Assembly: GCA_937931765.1 (NCBI GenBank)
Contig: CALHAO010000300.1
Span: 1-9,347 of the forward strand
Length of the DNA: 9,347 nt
Direction of reading: 5' to 3'
From: an uncultured Thiotrichaceae bacterium
Lineage (GTDB): Bacteria; Pseudomonadota; Gammaproteobacteria; Thiotrichales; Thiotrichaceae
Position numbers and translations under genes: made by a program. Below are positions 1 to 6,826 of this stretch, one piece after another; positions within the stretch are counted from its first letter, which is position 1, and each line of letters starts with the position of its first letter. Below the pieces are notes generated by a model, which worked only from the letters and a program-made list of their open reading frames with translations, was not told where the DNA came from and ran no database searches.

Positions 1-103
1 TCAGCAGGTCGCCTTCGTTTTCGCGATCTTCATCATCGACAATAATGACAATTTTACCAGCTGATAAGTCGGCAAGGATTTCTTCAGTTGTATTGAATTC
101 CAT
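1..103 (-). CDS. ribB: 3,4-dihydroxy-2-butanone 4-phosphate synthase (RibB or RibBA), N-terminus only
   Basis: The gene starts at the ATG at 101-103 and runs off the left edge, leaving 34 codons. The visible protein begins MEFNTTEEIL, continues with a short hydrophobic strand (KIVIIV), and then has DDEDRENEGDLL at residues 23-34. This acidic loop is the signature of the enzyme that turns ribulose 5-phosphate into 3,4-dihydroxy-2-butanone 4-phosphate plus formate for riboflavin synthesis. By family knowledge, the Arg-Glu-x-Glu-x-Asp residues (R27, E28, E30, D32) are active-site and Mg-binding positions. Whether a GTP cyclohydrolase II domain follows (RibBA) cannot be seen. The start fits the family's normal N-terminus, but no good ribosome binding site precedes it (CATCCCCT directly before ATG). 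It is divergent from the DUF3179 gene. Confidence 0.9.
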   Translation of the reverse strand, partial: MEFNTTEEILADLSAGKIVIIVDDEDRENEGDLL

Positions 104-145
104 AGGGGATGTGTTCGTTACTATCGCCTTCAGGCGGAAGATGGA

Positions 146-174
146 ATCATACGCAAAACCAAGCAGGTTGACTA
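146..174 (-). promoter_or_regulatory. candidate sigma-70 promoter for ribB
   Basis: Reading the minus strand, TAGTCA (169-174, 4 of 6 to the -35 consensus) is followed after exactly 17 bases by TATGAT (146-151, 5 of 6 to the -10 consensus). Transcription would start near 139, giving a leader of about 35 bases. That leader contains a small hairpin, CGCC/GGCG with a four-base loop, at 125-136. The assignment rests on consensus match and position only. Confidence 0.35.
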
Positions 175-262
175 ATGTTAAGCGGAGCACAAGCGGTGTT
201 TCTGCGTCGAAAACCTGGATTCATGCGTATCTTCTTTCTACTGATAAGAGCGGGAGAACAAA

Positions 263-1195
263 GTGAAGCAGGTAACATGGATTTGGCTGGTGATATTGAT
301 GGTCTGGTTAGAGGTGTCGGTTGCGGGTGCGATGAATGGTTTTGATCTGAGCGGCGGTTTATTACCTGAAAATGAAATCCATCAGGGCGGGCCGCCGAGG
401 GATGGCATTCCATCATTGGATGAACCCAAATTTATTACGGCTGCGGCTGATAACTTTTTAAAACCTGGTGATAGGGTGTTGGGTATCGTCTATAAAGGTG
501 AAACCCGCGCTTACCCCATTAGCATTCTGAATTGGCATGAGATTGTTAATGATCGTATTCAGGGTGACCCGGTGGCAATCACCTATTGCCCTTTGTGTGG
601 TACAGGTTTGGCTTACAGAGGGGAAGTGGATGGCAAAGCGACTCACTTTGGTGTATCAGGTCTGCTGTATAACAGCGATGTCTTGTTATATGACCGCGAA
701 ACAGAATCATTATGGTCACAGATTTTATCTAAAGCGGTGACCGGTCCTATGAAAGGACAGTTATTGAAGGACTTGCCGGTTTGGCATACCAGTTGGAAAG
801 CCTGGGTGAAAAAGCATCCTAACACTACAGTGTTGTCTATAGATACCGGGTTTAATCGCGATTATAGCCGCTCACCCTATGCAGGTTATGGTGACAGTAA
901 GCAGGTTTACTTTCCGGTCAGCGCAAAAAATCATGCTTATCACCCCAAAGAGCGGGTGTTGGGCGTCACCATTGGTGATCAGTTTAAAGCTTACCCTTTT
1001 ATCGAGCTGGCGCGGTTGAAGACCAGCCAGTTGACCGATAAGTTTGCCGGAAACCAATTAACCATCGATTTTGATTTTGAGAATCGTGACGGCACAGTGA
1101 CTGATCAGAATGGGAAAGTACTGAGTGCTATTAATGGTTTTTGGTTCGCGTGGTATGCATTTCATCCAGATACGGAGATATTCAAAGCTAAGTAG
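263..1195 (+). CDS. exported DUF3179 domain-containing protein
   Basis: This 310-residue protein matches the DUF3179 family, whose biochemical function I do not know. Residues 1-23 form a signal peptide: K2, a hydrophobic stretch rich in W, L, I and V, and an A-G-A site at 21-23. It is therefore expected in the periplasm or membrane-attached. Family hallmarks are AYPISILNWHEIVND (83-97), the cysteine pair in YCPLCGTGLAYRG (C109 and C112), a YDRETESLWSQ stretch (143-153), and a C-terminal FWFAWYAFHPDT (293-304). The CPLC pair could be redox-active or bind metal; that is inference. The start is GTG at 263, chosen because GGGAG lies six bases upstream and the start preserves the signal peptide. 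The protein also carries an internal repeat (residues 71-108 versus 231-270). It is the only sizeable plus-strand gene, divergent from ribB and convergent with the HExxH gene, and I see no functional link to either. Confidence 0.9.
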   Translation: MKQVTWIWLVILMVWLEVSVAGAMNGFDLSGGLLPENEIHQGGPPRDGIPSLDEPKFITAAADNFLKPGDRVLGIVYKGETRAYPISILNWHEIVNDRIQGDPVAITYCPLCGTGLAYRGEVDGKATHFGVSGLLYNSDVLLYDRETESLWSQILSKAVTGPMKGQLLKDLPVWHTSWKAWVKKHPNTTVLSIDTGFNRDYSRSPYAGYGDSKQVYFPVSAKNHAYHPKERVLGVTIGDQFKAYPFIELARLKTSQLTDKFAGNQLTIDFDFENRDGTVTDQNGKVLSAINGFWFAWYAFHPDTEIFKAK

Positions 1196-1730
1196 TGCGC
1201 AGTCGGTAGGTAGGGCAATTATGCTGATCAATAAGGCAATGGCTGGCTAGCCATTGCCTAGCATCCTCCGCATCTTCCTCAAACCAGCGTTGTGCGGAAC
1301 CCAGGCGGAAAGTATAACCCCAGCTATCCATATCAGCTAAGGCGCGTGCTTTACCAAAGCCAGGTAGTTGTTCCGCCAATAAAATCTGCAGGTAACAAAC
1401 AGCATCTTCTTCGGCAAACTCACCTTCAGCATCGGTATGTAGTTTCTGCCGTCGTTCAGCATCCATACAAATGATATGGCAGCTTTCATGCAGGAGTGAG
1501 TGCACTGGTGTGTCAGAGCGGGCATAGACCGCCTGAACAATAATACCGGCCTCTGACTCGCCCCAGAAGCTGCCCGGAATGACCTTGTCAGCTTCAACAG
1601 TGTGCAGTATTAGTTGATAACGTCCTAAAAGCTTAATGACATCATCAATGTTGGGAAGATCATCTAGCGTCAGAACATGGGTGTGCATATGCATAGAGGA
1701 GAATACTTGGTTCGTTACAGTAACAGCCAT
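1188..1730 (-). CDS. putative zinc metallopeptidase-like protein (HExxH), conserved hypothetical
   Basis: This is a 180-residue soluble protein with no signal peptide or membrane segment. The one clear motif is H81-E-S-C-H85, a fit to the HExxH zinc site. About 22 residues later comes EEDAVCYLQILLAE (107-120), where an acidic residue could be the third metal ligand. This spacing recalls HExxH...E proteins such as the M78 (ImmA/IrrE-like) group, but that kinship is inference. The N-terminus has a histidine cluster, MHMHTH (13-18), and the C-terminal part is acidic and Trp-rich (WFEEDAEDARQW, 149-160). The ATG at 1730 is preferred because GAGGTG lies about nine bases upstream; internal Met13 and Met15 lack such a site, although homologues might begin there. 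It follows the CopD gene by about 50 bases on the same strand. The last eight bases overlap the end of the DUF3179 gene. Substrate and role are unknown. Confidence 0.75.
   Translation of the reverse strand: MAVTVTNQVFSSMHMHTHVLTLDDLPNIDDVIKLLGRYQLILHTVEADKVIPGSFWGESEAGIIVQAVYARSDTPVHSLLHESCHIICMDAERRQKLHTDAEGEFAEEDAVCYLQILLAEQLPGFGKARALADMDSWGYTFRLGSAQRWFEEDAEDARQWLASHCLIDQHNCPTYRLRTT
1234..1259. terminator. perfect 11-bp hairpin, possible bidirectional terminator within coding sequence
   Basis: AGGCAATGGCT (1234-1244) and AGCCATTGCCT (1249-1259) are exact reverse complements around a four-base loop, GGCT. The hairpin lies 38 bases past the DUF3179 stop codon and inside the last 25 codons of the convergent HExxH gene (codons 158 to 166). 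No real U-tract follows in the plus direction; in the minus direction only a weak TTATTGAT follows. The structure is certain at sequence level. Its use as a terminator is inferred from its location where the two genes meet. Confidence 0.45.
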
Positions 1731-1771
1731 GTAGTACTACACCTCGCAAGCATGAAAGTCTGCGACTTTCA
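1730..1771. repeat. palindrome plus hairpin module between copD and the HExxH gene
   Basis: Two symmetric elements fill most of this intergenic stretch. TGTAGTACTACA (1730-1741) is a perfect 12-base palindrome whose first base is part of the HExxH gene's start codon. TGAAAGTC (1753-1760) and GACTTTCA (1764-1771) form an exact 8-bp stem with a three-base loop. No U-tract follows the hairpin in the minus direction, so it is a poor terminator. It could be an operator, an mRNA processing or stability element, or one copy of a dispersed short extragenic repeat. Those roles are guesses; the symmetry is directly visible. Confidence 0.5.
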
Positions 1772-1781
1772 CAGTAAGTAT

Positions 1782-2237
1782 TTACAGATACTTTCCAGCA
1801 GTGGCTACAACAATCGTGATCAGGCCGATAGCTAAATTAATGCCAATAAGAATGCGGATTTGATTCAGTGCAGCACCACCGACTGGCCATTCTTTATTGT
1901 TCACTGCTTTGGTTAATTTACGATACGGTGCAAAAAACACATGAAGGTAGATCAACATCATGATCAACCCCAGTCCATGCATAATGTGTACAAACAACGG
2001 AGTATTGGCCATGCCACCATACGCGCCAAATATCATCCAATAACCAGATAATAGAATGCCGATGACAGCAGCCCAGACCCATGGAAAGAATTTACTGAAC
2101 ACAGCACGCCATAAAGTCAGGCGCACCGGGGGTTCTAATAAGCTTGCTGCTGCAGGGCGAAGCGCCATATAGGCGAAAAACATGCCGCCTACCCAGATAA
2201 CGACGCTAAGAACATGAATAGCTACTGCCATTGACAT
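1782..2237 (-). CDS. CopD-family integral membrane protein
   Basis: The product is about 151 residues with four predicted transmembrane helices: roughly residues 3-26, 50-72, 81-105 and 127-150. The start AVAIHVLSVVIWVGGMFF, with a histidine followed by W-x-G-G in the first helix, and VHIMHG opening the third helix, resemble the CopD domain of copper-resistance membrane proteins. By family knowledge the membrane histidines may bind copper or heme. Full-length CopD proteins are longer, so this is the short single-domain form and copper transport should not be assumed. An ATG at 2237 is used; a TTG at 2240 just upstream is equally possible, because AAGGA lies nine and six bases upstream of them respectively. 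The gene begins only 29 bases after the stop codon of the polysaccharide kinase, with no visible terminator between, so read-through from that operon is plausible. Confidence 0.8.
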   Translation of the reverse strand: MSMAVAIHVLSVVIWVGGMFFAYMALRPAAASLLEPPVRLTLWRAVFSKFFPWVWAAVIGILLSGYWMIFGAYGGMANTPLFVHIMHGLGLIMMLIYLHVFFAPYRKLTKAVNNKEWPVGGAALNQIRILIGINLAIGLITIVVATAGKYL

Positions 2238-2266
2238 CAATCTATTTCCTTTATTGATCCGGGTGC

Positions 2267-4210
2267 TTATACACGGGTAGGGTAGCTGTAGTAATCGTCT
2301 TCATAACCAAGGTCAGAAGCATCAGATACGCGGTTCAGCAAAATACCAGAAACCGTTAAGCCCGATTGACGTAGACGTTTTAACGCGTTGGTTACTGTAG
2401 TCGTGCGTGTATTACCACTATCAACAGCCAATACGGTTAAGGTTGTCATGGATGATAGGATCATCGCATCTGCTAAACCGAGAATTGGTGGGCCATCAAT
2501 AATAACCATGTCATAGTTCTCGGTCGCAATCTGTAGCAGATCTTGCATACGTCGGTTTGATAGCAACTCAGCAGGATCATGGGAGGTTTTGCCAGCAGGG
2601 ATAATGTCCAGATTCTGTACATTGGAAGTCTGAGCCAGTTTATCCAGAGTGGTTTCACCCGTCAGATAACCCGTCAGGCCATTTTCTTCAGTTGTTCCCA
2701 TTACTTTATGTAGTGACGGGTTACGCAGATCGGCATCAATCAATAATACTTTATTGCCAGCATGAGCATAGGTGCTCGCCAGATTGATAGAGACTGTGGT
2801 TTTGCCTTCATTAGCACGGGAGCTGGTAATAAATAGTGTATTGTCACCATTGGCTTCACGTAATTTGAAGCGCAGTGTTGTACGCAGCGTACGGAACGAT
2901 TCGGCTACTGTTGAGCGGGGTTCGGTCAGCGCCAGTTGTGCCATCTTACGTGGGTCTTTTTCTCTGACCGCCGGAATAATACCCAATATTGGTAGCTGAG
3001 TTTGACGCTCCAGTTCATTAATGTCTTTAACACTGTCATCCATAAAGTCACGCAGGAATGCAACAGCAATGCCTAATAACAAACCCAGCAGTGAAGCAAA
3101 GGCCATATTGGTCATCATATTGGGCTTGTGTTTGTCTAATGGAATCTGGGCCTTGTCGATAATCATCAGGTTGTTGTTAGTGACACCACCTGCGACATTG
3201 ACTTCTTTTAGGCGTTGTAACAGGCCTTGGTAGGATGCCTGATTAGTTTCAACTTCGCGTTGAAGTGTTTTGTAGGTATTGGTTTTTTCCTGTCTTTTCA
3301 GGGCCACTTCTTCTTCACGGTTTATTTCATCACGAATAAACTCAGCACTTTGTTGAGCAGCACCCAGTTCACTTTTCCGTTTTGGGTCGGTTCTGATTGC
3401 GATGATTTCTCTTTCAGCACGCACCAGTTCTTCGGAAAGCTGTACGAGTTTGTGTGTACTGGTAGTGGAGTCTTTGTTATCCAACTGTAGAATGGTGTGT
3501 TGTTGAGCATAGTCTCCCAGTTTTCCTTCAGATTCCTCAAGGCGTGCTCTCGCTTCTGTAATGCGCTCATTCAGGAATTTTTCAGCTTCAGTTGTTGTAC
3601 TGATGCGGCGCTCTACATTTGAAGTGACAAATGTTTCAACAATGGCATTAGCTACTGCAGCAGATCCTTCAGGTGAAGAGCCTTCAAAGTGAACGTTAAC
3701 CAAGCGTGAGTTTTTGATGGGTTCAATGTAAAGATTTTCTGAGATAGCTTTTACTAAGGCTGTTTTTTCAGTGACTGAACTTGAACTGGGTGGAATAATT
3801 GTGTTTTTGATTTTGCCTATCATGGACTGACGAATAATGTCGCCCTTCAGGTCCAGCTTATCAATGACCCGCTCAATAATACCGTGACTGCGGATTAGCT
3901 CAAACTGGGTTTGATAAAAATCTCGGGTATCGCGGATATCACCAGGGTTGAGAAATTCAACATCAATGACTTTGGTAGTTTCCCGTTCAACATTTAATGT
4001 GGCCGTCGCACGGTAGAGTGGACTGCTGAACAATGTAAAAACAAGTGTTAGTAGCAGAACAATCCCGATGATGGATAAAATAGTGCCTTTCTGGCGGGAC
4101 AATGTTTTCCAGAATCCTCGCAGATCCAGGCTGTCCTGTGCTTTGGCAAACTCGGGAATATGGGGTCTATTCTGTAGATTGCCCGGGGCAGTTTGGTTCA
4201 AGTTTTGCAT
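2267..4210 (-). CDS. polysaccharide co-polymerase with BY-kinase domain (Wzc/EpsB-like tyrosine autokinase)
   Basis: This 647-residue inner-membrane protein controls chain length and export of a surface polysaccharide. Helix 1 (about 43-63) opens a Wzz-type domain with a long charged, probably coiled-coil stretch (about 205-335). A proline-containing segment (P357, P363) precedes helix 2 (about 367-387). The cytoplasmic kinase follows: an EX2RX2R oligomerisation motif (E437, R440, R443), Walker A SSRANEGKTT (463-472, K470), Walker A' LLIDADLRNP (489-498, D492 and D494) and Walker B MVIIDGPP (568-575). The extreme C-terminus has four tyrosines (Y636, Y640, Y641, Y643), the expected autophosphorylation cluster, shorter than in E. 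coli Wzc. The ATG at 4210 has only a weak upstream AAGAAG. No cognate phosphatase or outer-membrane exporter lies in the window. It follows the acyltransferase gene by 118 bases. Confidence 0.93.
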   Translation of the reverse strand: MQNLNQTAPGNLQNRPHIPEFAKAQDSLDLRGFWKTLSRQKGTILSIIGIVLLLTLVFTLFSSPLYRATATLNVERETTKVIDVEFLNPGDIRDTRDFYQTQFELIRSHGIIERVIDKLDLKGDIIRQSMIGKIKNTIIPPSSSSVTEKTALVKAISENLYIEPIKNSRLVNVHFEGSSPEGSAAVANAIVETFVTSNVERRISTTTEAEKFLNERITEARARLEESEGKLGDYAQQHTILQLDNKDSTTSTHKLVQLSEELVRAEREIIAIRTDPKRKSELGAAQQSAEFIRDEINREEEVALKRQEKTNTYKTLQREVETNQASYQGLLQRLKEVNVAGGVTNNNLMIIDKAQIPLDKHKPNMMTNMAFASLLGLLLGIAVAFLRDFMDDSVKDINELERQTQLPILGIIPAVREKDPRKMAQLALTEPRSTVAESFRTLRTTLRFKLREANGDNTLFITSSRANEGKTTVSINLASTYAHAGNKVLLIDADLRNPSLHKVMGTTEENGLTGYLTGETTLDKLAQTSNVQNLDIIPAGKTSHDPAELLSNRRMQDLLQIATENYDMVIIDGPPILGLADAMILSSMTTLTVLAVDSGNTRTTTVTNALKRLRQSGLTVSGILLNRVSDASDLGYEDDYYSYPTRV

Positions 4211-4328
4211 AGTGTTCTTCTTGGGGATTGTTTGTCTTAAATTGTCTGGAGGGTGAGTCTAGCAAATTGTTCCTTCAGACGTTATAAAGTTAAGTGATGG
4301 GCCAATAGTTTGCATTGTGGGTTGTCGG

Positions 4329-5426
4329 CTATCTAGTTTTACCAGATGAAATGCAATATGCATTGATCATACGTCTTACTGGCGTTTCAAAAAACTTAAA
4401 TGAAACCACTGACAAAATAGTTAACAGTATTGCAAACAGGTAGAAGTGCATGTTTGCATCTAAGGCCAGCCATTGTCCGATGGTTCTGTCATAAATGCCA
4501 AAGACAGGACGTTGCAATATGTACAGTGAATAACTGGCCTCTCCCAACAGCAGCAGCACAGGCCAAGCCAGTACTTTTTGAGTGATGCCTTGGTTAGTGG
4601 CCAACAGAACCACTAAAGTAAGAAACAAGGGTGTAATCAGGCCATTATTGTAGACAATAGAGAAGCCTAATGTTGCTGTAATTTTGTACTCATAGGCCAG
4701 TGCTAAGATAATAATTGCCGTTACGACAAAAGCCAACAGGCCGTTCCAGCGATTATTTAAGCCATCCATGCGCCCATTGCAGAAATATACACCTGTCACG
4801 AAGCCAACAACAAAAGTGTTGATATGCATCAATGGGTGATAAAAGATGAACTCATGAAGCAGAGTTTTTGGGGCGTAACTAGCAAGATTGTGCAGATAGA
4901 TTTGCAATGCCTGAGTGCTCAGCCAAAGTACCGCAGCAGTGATTAGCAGGTACTTTAATTTGTTTTTACTCATCAGCAACATCAATATGGGAAAGCTGAG
5001 ATAAAAGAACATCTCAACGGAGATAGACCATCCCGGAGAATTCAATGTCATTGCGTAACCGGGTATCCAGGCTTGTAATGTGGTTAAGCTAAGTAATACG
5101 GTGAGAGGGTCGCTGCCCTCTGTTTTCAGATTGGCACCTATCATTAATACCAGAGCGATCAGGTAAACCGGATAAATTCTTGCAAACCTCGCCAGCCAGT
5201 ATTTCCATTTATTGAAACTGGCAGGGTTCTTTTGGGTGGGGGAGTAATAAGCAACGGCCATGATGAAGCCGGATAATACAAAAAAATAGCTGACAGCAAT
5301 GGGGCCTGCGGTGACGACCGGGTGTAGCCACGTATTGGTCGCCGGAAACGCTTCTTGTCCGAAGTGAAAAAATACAACGGTTAATGCGGCGAGGTAACGG
5401 GTAAACGTTAGTTGTTCAAGTCTCAA
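4329..5426 (-). CDS. acyltransferase family 3 membrane protein, likely exopolysaccharide O-acyltransferase
   Basis: This is a 365-residue protein with about ten membrane helices and no soluble partner domain. The family's catalytic RX10H motif is exact: R10 and H21 in FTRYLAALTVVFFHF. Other family marks are FFVLSGFI (48-55), RFARIYPVY (80-88), GWSISVEMFFY (132-142, with E138) and a late GEASYSLYILQRP (295-307). By family knowledge such proteins move acetyl or other acyl groups from the cytoplasm onto sugars. The neighbours suggest the substrate is the polysaccharide made by this locus, which is inference. In the last motif the position often held by histidine is glutamine (Q305). The start is TTG at 5426, because no ATG fits before the conserved first helix and AGG lies seven bases upstream. 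It begins 11 bases after the priming transferase stop codon, so the two are probably co-transcribed. Confidence 0.88.
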   Translation of the reverse strand: MRLEQLTFTRYLAALTVVFFHFGQEAFPATNTWLHPVVTAGPIAVSYFFVLSGFIMAVAYYSPTQKNPASFNKWKYWLARFARIYPVYLIALVLMIGANLKTEGSDPLTVLLSLTTLQAWIPGYAMTLNSPGWSISVEMFFYLSFPILMLLMSKNKLKYLLITAAVLWLSTQALQIYLHNLASYAPKTLLHEFIFYHPLMHINTFVVGFVTGVYFCNGRMDGLNNRWNGLLAFVVTAIIILALAYEYKITATLGFSIVYNNGLITPLFLTLVVLLATNQGITQKVLAWPVLLLLGEASYSLYILQRPVFGIYDRTIGQWLALDANMHFYLFAILLTILSVVSFKFFETPVRRMINAYCISSGKTR

Positions 5427-5437
5427 CTGCTGACCTA

Positions 5438-6826
5438 TTAGTAAGCGTTTTTATCAAAGAGGGTTTTGAACGCAGTAGCAAGGATAATGCGAATATCAAA
5501 CCATAAACTCCAGCTACGAATGTATTCCATGTCACATTCAACGCGCTTTTGCATCTTATACAAGGTATCTGTTTCACCGCGCCAGCCATTAACTTGTGCC
5601 CAGCCGGTAATACCTGGTTTTACAAGATGGCGCATCATATAACCTGGAATCAGTGTGCTGTATTCTTCGTTATGTGATAGTGCATGTGGCCGGGGGCCGA
5701 CGATGGACATGTGACCCTGTAAAACATTAATGAACTGTGGCAATTCATCTAAAGAGGTCTTGCGTAGAAAGTTGCCGACCTTAGTGACACGTAAATCATT
5801 GCGCGTAGCTTGTTTGATAGCGCCCTCATTTTCACAGACCGTCATGGTTCTGAATTTCCATACCGTAAATGGCTTTCCTTTCAGGCCATGGCGCATTTGT
5901 TTAAACAGAACCGGGCCGGGAGAGCTGATTTTTACTGCTGCTGAGATAACCAGCATTAAAGGGAGTAACATCAGCAGCAAAGCGGAGCCGATGAGCACAT
6001 CCTCTATGCGTTTGATCACTGCATTTTGATTGGACAGTGGTGCATCGTAGATACATAAAACAGGGGTATCTGCAATTTCAAGGTATTTACTGTGCATCAA
6101 AGACGTTGTGAAGTTATCCGGAATTAGCCGGATAGGTGTTGCAGTATCAGCCAATTGCTCAATGATTCTTTTAGAAAAGGTTTTTTCTTCAGAAGGAAAG
6201 GCCAGATAGATTTGATCCCATGTACCTATACGGGCATCTTCTATCATCTGCTCAAGGCCACCAATTTGCTCGTAGTGAGAAGGTGTCTCAAGTTCCTGGA
6301 TATTATTGTCAGTAGAGTAAAAGCCCGCTATCTGTAAGCCTGATTCTGGTTGATTCTGGATCGATTTAGCAAATTTCAGACCTGACTCGGTCACGCCCAT
6401 AATGGCGATATTGTAATTGTGTATGCCCAAGCGTTTCAGTTTGGCCAACATACTACGCAACAGATAGCGATTCAGAATGAGTAAAACAGGTGTTAATACT
6501 AACCAGCTGACTAATACCATGCGGGAAAATTGGTCAGAAGTTTTTGAGACGAAGATGACAAAAACCAGTGCAAAAAATGTTGTCAACCAGGTAACAATTA
6601 AGCGCATGATTTCATCGCGGAAAAATGGACGTCCACTCCACGAGGTATAAATATCAGTAAACCGGCCCACAAGGCCAAATATTAATGATGCGCCTAGTCC
6701 TGCTGCGAGATAACCTACCAGGTTATAGCTATTGGAATAGATGGAAGCTAGCAATACGATACTTAAAATGACTACAGTATCAGTACTGCGGTAGATGAGT
6801 TCCGAGCTGATTTTTTTATCTACCAT
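5438..6826 (-). CDS. undecaprenyl-phosphate hexose-1-phosphate transferase (WcaJ-like priming enzyme)
   Basis: This roughly 462-residue protein has the full three-part build of polyisoprenyl-phosphate hexose-1-phosphate transferases. Four hydrophobic helices lie in residues 15-120. A Rossmann-like central domain follows (NIAIMGVTESGLKFAK from about 139). The sugar transferase domain begins with a re-entrant hydrophobic segment (about 276-299). Its motifs are SSPGPVLFKQ (301-310), WKFRTM (323-328), TSLDELPQ with the catalytic Asp-Glu pair (D360, E361), VGPRPH (376-381) and PGITGWAQVNGWRGE (404-418). It should move a hexose 1-phosphate, usually glucose or galactose in this group, onto undecaprenyl phosphate as the first step of repeat-unit assembly; which sugar cannot be read. 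An ATG at 6826 is used. A TTG at 6832 is possible and has better spacing from GGA. It follows a 295-bp AT-rich gap, so it may have its own promoter. Confidence 0.93.
   Translation of the reverse strand: MVDKKISSELIYRSTDTVVILSIVLLASIYSNSYNLVGYLAAGLGASLIFGLVGRFTDIYTSWSGRPFFRDEIMRLIVTWLTTFFALVFVIFVSKTSDQFSRMVLVSWLVLTPVLLILNRYLLRSMLAKLKRLGIHNYNIAIMGVTESGLKFAKSIQNQPESGLQIAGFYSTDNNIQELETPSHYEQIGGLEQMIEDARIGTWDQIYLAFPSEEKTFSKRIIEQLADTATPIRLIPDNFTTSLMHSKYLEIADTPVLCIYDAPLSNQNAVIKRIEDVLIGSALLLMLLPLMLVISAAVKISSPGPVLFKQMRHGLKGKPFTVWKFRTMTVCENEGAIKQATRNDLRVTKVGNFLRKTSLDELPQFINVLQGHMSIVGPRPHALSHNEEYSTLIPGYMMRHLVKPGITGWAQVNGWRGETDTLYKMQKRVECDMEYIRSWSLWFDIRIILATAFKTLFDKNAY

Noticed and set aside
147..416. 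Minus-strand open frame of 89 codons across the ribB/DUF3179 gap
   Set aside because: It overlaps the well-supported signal peptide and start of the DUF3179 gene, the product has no recognisable features, and there is no coding evidence.
4211..4328. Promoter with TATAAC (minus strand, 4281-4286) ahead of the kinase gene
   Set aside because: No acceptable -35 hexamer lies at 15-19 bases upstream, so the -10-like hexamer alone in AT-rich DNA is not enough.
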